From contig JAGYMT010000050.1 in the NCBI GenBank assembly GCA_018400335.1, positions 1 through 8,495 of the forward strand: DNA of 8,495 nucleotides, written 5' to 3'. Position numbers and translations under genes: made by a program. Position 1 is the first letter of the stretch; each line of letters begins with the position of its first letter. Shown here in pieces: positions 1-7,800 of the stretch. This DNA comes from Kiritimatiellia bacterium. Lineage in GTDB: Bacteria > Verrucomicrobiota > Kiritimatiellia > JAAZAB01. The notes under the pieces were generated by a model. It worked only from the letters and a program-made list of their open reading frames with translations. It ran no database searches and was not told the origin of the DNA.

Positions 1-7
1 CGAGGAT

Positions 8-148
8 ATGAGCATGTTGGCAAAAGTACTCATCGGGGCGGTTGCATTAATTTTACTGACCATTGTGGCGGTAATTATCAAAGTAGCCTCACTGAGCAAA
101 GAAGAACAGAAAAAAATTGGCGTAAGCCTAAAAGGACAGGGATGCTAA
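8..148 (+). CDS. Short single-helix membrane peptide, or C-terminal tail of a longer membrane protein
   Basis: The frame encodes 46 residues from the ATG at 8 and ends in TAA at 146-148. Residues 4-28 form one hydrophobic segment (ALILLTIVAVII core). A short polar, lysine-rich tail with SKEEQKK follows, and the last residue is cysteine. The frame is also open upstream to the window edge, so this may be the end of a longer membrane protein such as a transporter rather than a complete gene. If it is a small gene, GAGGA at 2-6 is a plausible ribosome binding site for the second ATG at 14 (7-nt spacing) and sits too close to the ATG at 8. It is AT-richer than the operon and convergent with it, so it is probably unrelated. 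I do not recognise a family. Confidence 0.45.
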   Translation: MSMLAKVLIGAVALILLTIVAVIIKVASLSKEEQKKIGVSLKGQGC

Positions 149-253
149 ATGAAAAATTTTTATCTTTTGATGGCTTATCCCGCACCCTGGGCAGAAACGC
201 GGCGGGCGAGGCCGGGGGTTGTCAAAGTTATTGTAGTGCATAAATACTCCTCC

Positions 254-271
254 ACCGGGACAAGCCCGGCG
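254..271. repeat. CCGGG/CCCGG hairpin, copy 1 (left of operon)
   Basis: The sequence ACCGGGACAAGCCCGGCG contains a perfect 5-bp stem (CCGGG/CCCGG) with an ACAAG loop. The same 18 bases occur as an exact reverse complement at 8478-8495, on the other side of the operon. The hairpin lies between two convergent genes, where it could help stop transcription, but neither strand shows a U-tract. It resembles a dispersed extragenic palindrome more than a canonical terminator; that reading is inference. Confidence 0.6.
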
Positions 272-286
272 TCAGGAACCCCAAAT

Positions 287-307
287 CAACGTGGTTCACC
301 GAGGACT
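287..307 (+). repeat. 21-bp direct repeat, copy 1
   Basis: The motif is CAACGTGGTTCA, two variable bases (CC here), then GAGGACT. It recurs in the same orientation at 8424-8444 with AT as the variable pair, giving 19 identities in 21. Both copies lie outside the three-gene operon, each near a copy of the CCGGG/CCCGG hairpin. Confidence 0.55.
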
Positions 308-377
308 TACCATCAAACGGCATGGATTACTGTCATCCCAGGCACTTGTGCATTCCATCTGGTCCGTCCAAATCTAT

Positions 378-1415
378 TCAGACAGGGGGCAGGGGCATGT
401 TGAGCAGCCACACTTCCCGGGCGTTTCCACAGGAACCACAGGCGATCCAAAGCCGGCCGGCGTGTTCAACCATTCCGCAATAGTGACTGTAGCCCGGGAA
501 ATCAACCAATCGTGTCAGGAGCATACGTTCCGGATCAAATTCAAAGATTGTAATGCTTGCGTGTTCGTAGCTCGAACGATGATCATTCCTGTCACCTCCC
601 GCCACCCGCTGAGTCGGTTGATTGGCGGCAGGCCCCTGTTCCGGCCCGAGGACACGCCCATAGGCCAGCAGACGCCCATCGTTCAACCGCAGGAATTTGG
701 GGCCGCCGAAGGGTGCTCGGAGTGCTTCATCGGCGTTGAGAATCCGCCCGTCCCCGTACCAGTCCACCCCCGGCACATGCCAGTCCCATTCACGGTAATC
801 GGGGCCACGGCCGTAACCGATCGACACCGGCGTCTCACGCGCACCCCGCAGCAGGCACCACGTGTTGCCATGGCTGTCAAATGCAAGGGCGGCCTCATTT
901 CCGCCACGGCCCCCCGGGAAAAAATTCCGGGTCAACACCTCCCAATCCCTGCCGTCGGAGCTTCTGAAGAACTTCCCCCCGTCTTTTCCGGCGGGATCAT
1001 AGCCCACACTGTAAGCGACGCCTTTATGCCAGGTCATCTGGTACATGCATGATTCAAAACCCGCGGGAAATATGCAGTCCTCTCCCCAATTCACCCCATC
1101 ATCCGAAAACTTGGTGTAAGACTGCCAGTGGAATTTGCCGTTTGCCTTCTTCGGCGGCACATCCAGACGGGTACCAATCACCATAAGTTGGCCTGCGGGA
1201 GTTGTCGAAAATTGGAAATTGACACGGCACCGGGGAACCTGTTCCCAGATTTTCCCCTCCCGTGACCGTATAAGGTTGCCACCGTCACTGCAGCAGCCAT
1301 TGAACCGGCAATATAACCATCCCTGAAACCGGACCAGGTCCGGGTGCACCTCGATGCGCGGTGGTCTTTCGATATCCCATATTTTTTGAGCTTCAAAGGG
1401 ATTGTTTTTCATCAT
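378..1415 (-). CDS. Sialidase-like (BNR/Asp-box) beta-propeller protein
   Basis: The protein is 345 aa and is the last gene of the operon. Two Asp-box-like motifs are visible, SDDGVNW (104-110) and SSDGRDW (152-158). Other blade-like segments are NEAALAFDSHGNTW (173-186), GGPKFLRLNDGRLLAYGR (237-254) and a C-terminal segment with GMVEHAGRLWIACGS (314-328). The order and the last segment match the general plan of six-bladed exo-sialidase-like proteins. E174 sits where sialidase-type propellers often carry a glutamate, but I cannot identify a full arginine triad or a convincing Tyr/Glu pair, so the enzyme activity and the sugar cleaved are uncertain. No signal peptide is visible, unlike its two operon partners. 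The start at 1415 is supported by AAAGG at 1423-1427 with 7-nt spacing; the adjacent ATG at 1412 is also possible. The gene begins 26 nt after the preceding stop. Confidence 0.8.
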   Translation of the reverse strand: MMKNNPFEAQKIWDIERPPRIEVHPDLVRFQGWLYCRFNGCCSDGGNLIRSREGKIWEQVPRCRVNFQFSTTPAGQLMVIGTRLDVPPKKANGKFHWQSYTKFSDDGVNWGEDCIFPAGFESCMYQMTWHKGVAYSVGYDPAGKDGGKFFRSSDGRDWEVLTRNFFPGGRGGNEAALAFDSHGNTWCLLRGARETPVSIGYGRGPDYREWDWHVPGVDWYGDGRILNADEALRAPFGGPKFLRLNDGRLLAYGRVLGPEQGPAANQPTQRVAGGDRNDHRSSYEHASITIFEFDPERMLLTRLVDFPGYSHYCGMVEHAGRLWIACGSCGNAREVWLLNMPLPPV

Positions 1416-1422
1416 GTTCTTA

Positions 1423-1427
1423 CCTTT
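1423..1427 (-). promoter_or_regulatory. Ribosome binding site of the sialidase-like gene
   Basis: AAAGG on the minus strand lies 7 nt before the ATG at 1415. It falls inside the 26-nt gap after the stop of the second beta-helix gene. A stronger AGAGGA (1431-1436) is about 15 nt from the start, which is too far to be the main site. Confidence 0.5.
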
Positions 1428-1441
1428 ACTTCCTCTTCAAA

Positions 1442-4400
1442 TCATTGGTTAAAATGGAAATCCTCGAACGACTCCGGCTGCAGGCCGATGCCGCGTTCGA
1501 TCAGTTCCGGATGGGTGGTAAAAAGGTCGGAAAAATCGAGATCATATGGCACCAAACGATCGGCGAGGTAAAGGGGATCGCCGGATTCGTCGGTCCGCTC
1601 CCAGTCAACTGTGGCCTGGAAAAGCGGATCGGCAACGATGGAACCGCTGTCCGGGTTGTATTTGCGCTGATATTCGGCCAGGCTCATCCGGGTGCGTTCG
1701 GTGATCAGCGGCGGTTCGTCAAAGTTGTCACGCAAGCGGAAAGAGCGAGCGGCACGACCATAGGCGGGTTCGGGTTCATAAAACATGAACATTCGCCGAT
1801 CGGCATCCGGAATACGCAGGTAATAAACGTTGGATTCCTCAACCATCGATTCGATCTTGCCGATATTGAACAGGCTGCCGCCGACCTTTTTGGGCAGGCT
1901 GTCGGTGAAAATATTGCGGGACAAAATAAAGCGTTGATCGGGTTCATTGACCCCTTCGCCGATGTTCGCGATCAAATTGCGCAAAAAGACATTATGTTCA
2001 ATCCGGAGGTTGGGACAACCAGCAAACGCGATGCCGCCCCCCATCGCGCCGATGATCACGTTGTTGCGCAGCAGCAGGTCGGCACTGTGCAGTGCGTACA
2101 TGATACCCGGGCCGTAGCCGGAACCGCGGGCATCGCTGAAGCAGCGCGTAACGCTGATATCGCGACCTCGGTACAGCGTAATGGCCCCATTGAGGCCACG
2201 CATGCGGTATGCCCAGGGCACGTGCGGGCTACGATTCCCGTAGCCGGTAAAGTAAAAACCGTCAACATGCAGATGCGACTTGTCCGTGGCCAGGAACGCG
2301 AAGGTCAAGGCGCGGTCCATACCGTCGAACACCACTTTTTCGCCGGGGGCGGATTTGAAAACGATCGGGCGTCCCGCTTCACCCGTTGCTCGGATACGCA
2401 CCGATTCCCGGTAGGTCCCCGCCCCGACCAGCACGGTATCCCCGGGGCGCACCAGGTCCGCCGCGCGCGAGACCGTGCGCAAGGCGGTTTCCCGGCTCGT
2501 GCCGTTGGCCGTGTCGTTGCCGTCGGGGGAAACGAAATAGGTTCGCGATTCCGCCGCCTCGGCCGCGGTGCGGAACGTTACCGTCAGCGCATCCTGTACC
2601 TCGCCGGTTGCAACCGCCTCGAACGGCTCCTCATGTTCGATTCTGAACTGATATTCCCGGTCCGGTGTCAGCCCCGTGAGACTGAAATCACCGGCGGATG
2701 CCGTATCAATCAATGCCGTTTCACTGAACTCCGGCGTTTCGCCCCAATGCACCCGATATTCACCGGGGGTCGAAACCCACCACTCAAGGTTGGCGGTTGT
2801 ATCGGTGACCGAATGCACGAAGGGGCCGGCCAGGCGACGGGCGAGGATCATACGCTCTGAAGCGGGCTGTCGGCCAAGCGACAGGTTCCATGGTCCGCCG
2901 GTCAAAACATCGGGCCCGGACGGCAGACGTGGAGCGCCGGCGTACAATGTCGGCGTCATCTCCAGCACGTTTGAGTAGCGTTCGTGATCCGGTCGCAAAG
3001 CGTCGAGGTCCGCCACGTGACCATCGATCAGCCAGCAAGCGCTGCGGTCGGCATAGGCGTTATAATCCGCGTAACGCACCGCGGCGGCTGTATCCAGCAT
3101 CAGGCCCGGCGATGCCGTGAAGCTGCAACCGGTTATATGAAGTTCTGAAGATGACGCCGCCTCCAGGGTAACCCCGGCCAACAAGACGCGTTCCAGGCGC
3201 AGCCCGTCCACACCGTCCACGTTCAGCCCACCGTTCGCCCCACTGAAGCTGCATTCGGCAAAAGTCACATCTTGCAGGTCTTTCAGTGTCAGTTTGTCTA
3301 TAAAGTCAACCCGTTCCACACTCAGGCCCTCTCCACCCATGAGAATCGCCTCGCCGGTCAGCAGCACCGGTTCCTTGCCCCGCGCACGCAGTGTAACATT
3401 TTCAGGCAGTACGACCTGCTCCGGCAAAGGGTAACGGCCGGCCTCCAGATAGAGGGTGGCACCCGCCGGCAAGGCCGACAGCGCATGCGGCAGGCTCCGC
3501 CAGGCCCGGCTGATCGACAGGCCGTCGGACGCATCGCTGCCTTCAGGGTGAACATAGAAAATGTTCGGTTCATACGGGTAAGGCCCGCGGTCAGTGCCGC
3601 CGGGGCCGGCGCCCCGGAATCGGGAGGTGGCCTGCAGCCGGTAGTCGTGGTTGTCCGGGTCGGCGAACTCGGCGTCCAGGTCCAGATTTTCCTCAGATTC
3701 CAGTTGAATGCTGTCCGGGCCGGCATCCGCGTAGGGTCGACGGAAAAGGCAGTGAATCGGGTTCAGGGAGTTCGTGCCGAAAAACCCGACGCAGCGTTCG
3801 GTGGAGTGCCAGGGTTCAGCTTTGATCTTCAGGTCGGCCATCCCGTTGCCCCAGGCGACATTGCCGATCAGACGGCTCTTGTTTTCGTCCGCTTCTTCAA
3901 GCCCGTGGGCCGAATTGTAAATATTGGTTCCGTATCCGGCGTTAAGATATGACACCGAATCCCGGATCGTATCGCTCCGTCCGTGGAAAATCGTCAGCCC
4001 GCCCATATCTCCCCAGCCTTGCCGCGACGCATTCGCCCAGGCCGTGCAGCGCTCGATCACGTTGCCGCCGCGGATCGTGTCGCTTGCCTGCTGACCGGAA
4101 CTGATGCCGATACCCTGCGCGTTCAGCCACGCCCGGCAGTCGCGCACCACGCAGTCGGCGCTGTCACTGAGGAATATCCCGTACACGCCACCGTGGGCGC
4201 CATCGCGGCCGCTGCGCATCGTCGCGGTATGAAAGCCGGTCACCGCCAGCCCCTCAATCTCCACGCGCCGCGCGCCCGACAGGTGAAGTCCATGCGATTC
4301 ATTCACCGAGACGCTGTAGCGATGTGCGCTTGCAGGACGCAGATCCGTGGGCGAGAGGTAGAGCAGGCCATTTTCTCGGTCATGGTGGAACGTGCCCGGC

Positions 4401-4849
4401 GAAAATTCGACCAATTCCACGTTCGGCTGACCATCGATGACCCGCAGCGTGTCCAGTTCGTTGAGCGCCTGGATTTCCCCGGGGCCGTCATAGTTTGCTG
4501 AGTGAACGAAACGATACCCTTCAACCGGTCTGAACCCGTCAATCGCAACATCACCCCGCAATACCGCCGTGCCGGGGATTTCAGCCCGGATGGTGGTGAC
4601 CGCCTCCGCCGACCCTAAACCCTCGCGTTGGGCACTGCCCAGGTATTCCCCCGGCAGGATGGTGAGCGTATCGCCCGGCTCCAACGCCTCAATGCCCTGC
4701 TGAACTGTTGCAAAAGGGGCCTCGCGGCTCAGGCCGTCGTGCGTTTCGTCACAGCCTTCAAGGCCGACAAAATACTCACTGGCATCTGCTGCGGACAAAG
4801 TGACCGACAAAAAAACAATTAGCGTCATTACTGTCCTGATCATCCTCAT
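1442..4849 (-). CDS. Secreted triple-module right-handed beta-helix protein with FN3-like domain (paralogue B)
   Basis: From the ATG at 4849 the protein has 1135 aa. Residues 1-23 form a signal peptide (MRMIRT, hydrophobic core, then SAADA). Three modules follow. Each opens with a DUF1565-type segment: EYFVGLEG to PGEY (25-69), IFYVHPEGSD to AGRY (430-473) and TYFVSPDGND to AGTY (770-813). A predicted parallel beta-helix follows each one. Modules end in signatures typical of such proteins: DYRLQATSRFRG (402-413), ADYNAY (594-599) and SIVADPLF (1070-1077). An FN3-like domain spans about 675-761 and begins GPFVHSVTDTTANLEWW. The C-terminus is FEDFHFNQ. Such folds commonly bind or cleave polysaccharides, but I see no assignable catalytic set. 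I chose 4849 over the in-frame ATG at 4882 because it follows GAGG at 5-nt spacing and starts a clean signal peptide, and because 4882 lies inside the upstream gene. Confidence 0.85.
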   Translation of the reverse strand: MRMIRTVMTLIVFLSVTLSAADASEYFVGLEGCDETHDGLSREAPFATVQQGIEALEPGDTLTILPGEYLGSAQREGLGSAEAVTTIRAEIPGTAVLRGDVAIDGFRPVEGYRFVHSANYDGPGEIQALNELDTLRVIDGQPNVELVEFSPGTFHHDRENGLLYLSPTDLRPASAHRYSVSVNESHGLHLSGARRVEIEGLAVTGFHTATMRSGRDGAHGGVYGIFLSDSADCVVRDCRAWLNAQGIGISSGQQASDTIRGGNVIERCTAWANASRQGWGDMGGLTIFHGRSDTIRDSVSYLNAGYGTNIYNSAHGLEEADENKSRLIGNVAWGNGMADLKIKAEPWHSTERCVGFFGTNSLNPIHCLFRRPYADAGPDSIQLESEENLDLDAEFADPDNHDYRLQATSRFRGAGPGGTDRGPYPYEPNIFYVHPEGSDASDGLSISRAWRSLPHALSALPAGATLYLEAGRYPLPEQVVLPENVTLRARGKEPVLLTGEAILMGGEGLSVERVDFIDKLTLKDLQDVTFAECSFSGANGGLNVDGVDGLRLERVLLAGVTLEAASSSELHITGCSFTASPGLMLDTAAAVRYADYNAYADRSACWLIDGHVADLDALRPDHERYSNVLEMTPTLYAGAPRLPSGPDVLTGGPWNLSLGRQPASERMILARRLAGPFVHSVTDTTANLEWWVSTPGEYRVHWGETPEFSETALIDTASAGDFSLTGLTPDREYQFRIEHEEPFEAVATGEVQDALTVTFRTAAEAAESRTYFVSPDGNDTANGTSRETALRTVSRAADLVRPGDTVLVGAGTYRESVRIRATGEAGRPIVFKSAPGEKVVFDGMDRALTFAFLATDKSHLHVDGFYFTGYGNRSPHVPWAYRMRGLNGAITLYRGRDISVTRCFSDARGSGYGPGIMYALHSADLLLRNNVIIGAMGGGIAFAGCPNLRIEHNVFLRNLIANIGEGVNEPDQRFILSRNIFTDSLPKKVGGSLFNIGKIESMVEESNVYYLRIPDADRRMFMFYEPEPAYGRAARSFRLRDNFDEPPLITERTRMSLAEYQRKYNPDSGSIVADPLFQATVDWERTDESGDPLYLADRLVPYDLDFSDLFTTHPELIERGIGLQPESFEDFHFNQ

Positions 4850-4854
4850 ATCTA

Positions 4855-4858
4855 CCTC
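4855..4858 (-). promoter_or_regulatory. Ribosome binding site of paralogue B, overlapping the upstream stop codon
   Basis: On the minus strand the stop codon TGA (4859-4857) runs directly into GG, giving TGAGG, and the ATG follows 5 nt later at 4849. The Shine-Dalgarno bases therefore share sequence with the stop of paralogue A. This arrangement suits translational coupling, with ribosomes that finish A restarting on B and yielding similar amounts of both. Coupling is inferred from spacing only. Confidence 0.6.
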
Positions 4859-7800
4859 ACTGATTAAAATGAAAATCTTCAAAGGCCTCGGGGTTCAGTC
4901 CGATGCCCGCCTCGACAACCTCGGGTTTGGTGGCGAAAAGGTGCGGAAAGTCGAGGTCGCGCCTGCCCATCAATCGGTCAACGCGGTAAATCGGTTCGCC
5001 TTCTTCGGTTTGTCTCGGCACGTCACGCGTTCCCGCAAACTCGGGGTCGCCCACACGCGAGCCGCTGTTGGGAGCGAACCGCCGCTGGTACCCGGCCAGG
5101 CTCATGCGGGTGAGATCCTCGATAGCGGGCGGCTCTTCGAACTCCGCGCCCACGCGATAGCCGGTCGCCGCGCGTTCGTAGGCCACCGTTCCGTAGAACT
5201 GGAACATTTGCTTCTCCTCGTCCGGAACACGAAGATAGTACCAATTGTCCCTTTCGACCATCGACTCGACCTTGCCGATCGCGAAGAAGGGGCCCTGCAC
5301 CTTCCCGGGCAGGTTGTCGGTGAAGATGTTGTTTGCTATATAGAAATTCTGTTGCGGCTCGTTCATGGCCTCGCTGATGTTCTGGATGAGGTTGCGCAGG
5401 AAGACATTATTCTCCATACGCAGGCCTGGGCATCCGGCGAAGCTCGTGCCGCCGCCCATCGAGGCGCTGATGACGCTGTTGCGCACCGTCAGGTTTTTGC
5501 AGTACATGGCATGGAACAAGCCGGGTGAATAGCCCGCGCCCCTGCCGTCGTGGAAGCAGCGGGTGATCTTGACATCGTCGCTTCGGTACAGAGCGAACAC
5601 GCCGTTCCACCCCCGGCGGTCTCCCCAGGGAACCGGGCCGCCCCTGCCGAACATACGGAAATACATGCCGTCGAAATGGACATGCGCCTTGTTCGCCACG
5701 ATAAAGGCGGTGGTCAGCGCCCGATCGTCTCCATCGAAGACGACCTTCTCGCCGGGCCTGGCCTTGATCGTGATCGGACGGCCTTCCTCGCCGGTCGCAC
5801 GGATGCGCACGGACTCGGAATAGGTGCCGCCTCCGATCAAGAGCGTGTCGCCGGGGCGCAACCGGCTCGCCGCGTGCGTCACTGTCCGCCAGGCGTTCTG
5901 CGCGCTCCGTCCGGTATTCGCGTCATCGCCCTGCATGGAGACATAGTAGGTGACTGGATTGGCGGGGGCATCCGAGGTGGTGAACGACACGAGCTCGCCG
6001 GCACCGTCGAGCATGTTGATGTCGTCGCCCCCCTCGTCCCCGCCTGCGGGAGAAATGGAATCGATCCTGAAGTAATACTTCGTGCCGGGCTTCAACCCGG
6101 TCAGGCTGAAGGTGCCGAAGCGATGCGCTTCCACTTTGGCGGTCTCGTCCATCTCCGGGGTGTCGCCCCAGCGGAGCACGTGCCAATCCGTGGGGCCGGT
6201 GGTCCACCATTCCAGGTTGGCGGTAGTATCGCTGACGGAATGGACGAACGGGCCGACAAGCTGAAACGACTCGGCAGCCGTCCAGGACAATGTTTGCTCC
6301 GGCACGTGAACGCCCGCAGGCCGGCCCAGGGGGCCTGCTGCGGCAAGCTCAAGCCTGAGCGCGTCACCGGCGGCTGCCGAACGGCGCAGAACCTGCGAAT
6401 GCGTGTCATGCCCGTCGCGGACGCGCTCCAGGCTCCAATCCGCGCCGCCGACGATCCATACCGGTGAGGCGCTGTAGTAGGCGTTGTAGTCGCTGTAGAG
6501 GATAGAATCCGCCGAGTCTGTTCGAAGGGCGGGGCCGGCACGGTTGTCGAACAAGTTACCACGGAGGAAGACCGCTGCGCCGGCGACGGCCTCAACGCCC
6601 GCTCCGTTACCGCCGGCGAACTCGGAATGCTCGACGCGCAGCCCCGAGACCCTCTCGGCCCGGATGCCGGACGCCTGTCCCTCGAAGCGGCAGTTCTTGA
6701 CCGAGATGTCCCGGGAGTCCGCGAGTCTCAGTGCGCCCGCGAAGGCGAGTCGCTCCAACTCAACTCCCTGGCTGTTTTCAACCGACACATCCCCGCGAAT
6801 GAGGGTCGACAGCTCGCCCCGGCTGCGGATGGCAAGCGGATGGTCTTCACCGTTGCCTGGGGCCAGGGCGATGTTCCCCTCATACTCGCCGCCCTCAAGG
6901 TACAGCGTATCGCCGGCTCCCACCTCCCTCGCCGCGCGCTGCAGGGTGCGCCACGCGTTCGCTACCGAAAGTCCGTCGGCATTGTCGTCACCGTCCGGGC
7001 GGACGTAGTAGATGTTCTCCTCGTAAGGGAACGGCCCCAGGTCGCTGCCGTCCCCGGCCGCGCCCCGGAACCGCGATGTCGCCTGCAGGCGGTAGTCGTG
7101 GTGCGCGGGGTCGGCAAACTCCTGGTTCCCGTCGATCCGGGCCAGCTCGTCCGGCCCGATGTTGTTGCGGTACTGCTCAGGGATATTGCGGATAGCGCCG
7201 ATCAGGCTATGCACCACATCGTCGCTGCGCGACTCCTGCCCCCATCCCCCAATACCGACGATCCGCTCGGCAAGATGCGGGCCGCCCGCCTTGATCTGCA
7301 CGTCCGAGCTGCGGCTGCCCCACGACAGGTTCCTGAACATCCGGCTCCGTCCACCGTCACTGGCGTAGAACTGTATCCCGGTCGAGCGGTTGAAAAACGA
7401 GGTCGAATGCCTCACCTCGTCGTTGGCCGGGTTGTAAACGATGATGCCGTGGCCGTTGTTCGCGTAGGAGACGCAATGCTCGACCAGGTTGCCCCCGGCC
7501 ACTTGCCGGTCGCTGTGGCTTCGTACGGTGATGCCCCGCGCGTTAAGGAAGGAGGTCAAATTGCGCAGCTCGCACTCCCTCGCACGCGGAAGATAAAAAC
7601 CCGAGGGAAATCGGTCCGCGGACGAAAGCCCTCCCGACATGCGTGGCAGCGGGGTGTGGCTGTGGAACCCGGTCGCGGCCAGGCCCTCGATCTTGACGCG
7701 CGTGGCCCGGTGCAGGAACATGCCCGCGCGGTTTTCGATGACGGCGACGGAATAGCGGTGCGTGCCGGGGGGCTGCAAATCTGAGGGGGAGATGTAGAGC

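Larger units (their letters stand above)
149..377. other. Convergent intergenic region
   Basis: This stretch lies between the stop of the small membrane ORF and the stop of the sialidase-like gene. An ATG directly follows the upstream TAA (149-151) and opens a frame beginning MKNFYLLMAY. After about ten residues the translation becomes an arginine- and proline-rich sequence with no family character, so I do not call it a gene. The region contains a CCGGG/CCCGG hairpin and a 21-bp motif that recurs at the far end of the window. There is no clear intrinsic terminator: the hairpin is not followed by a T-run in either direction. Confidence 0.5.

Noticed and set aside
254..271. Intrinsic terminator for the operon
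   Set aside because: The hairpin is GC-rich, but no T-run follows it on either strand, so I list it as a repeat.
149..403. An 84-residue frame starting right after the small membrane ORF
   Set aside because: Only the first ten or so residues look protein-like; the rest spans the hairpin and repeat and runs into the end of the sialidase-like gene. Kept only as a possible gene remnant.
291..1052. A 253-residue open frame on the plus strand
   Set aside because: It overlaps the sialidase-like gene in antisense and has no recognisable motif, while the minus-strand protein carries Asp-box-like motifs.
1361..2860. A 499-residue open frame on the plus strand
   Set aside because: It lies antisense to the C-terminal third of paralogue B, whose sequence has signal peptide, domain and paralogue support. 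The plus-strand translation has no family character and no good ribosome binding site; such open antisense frames are common in GC-rich genes.
6627..7784. A 385-residue open frame on the plus strand
   Set aside because: It is antisense to the first two modules of paralogue A, with an arginine-, valine- and proline-rich composition typical of reverse-strand translation.
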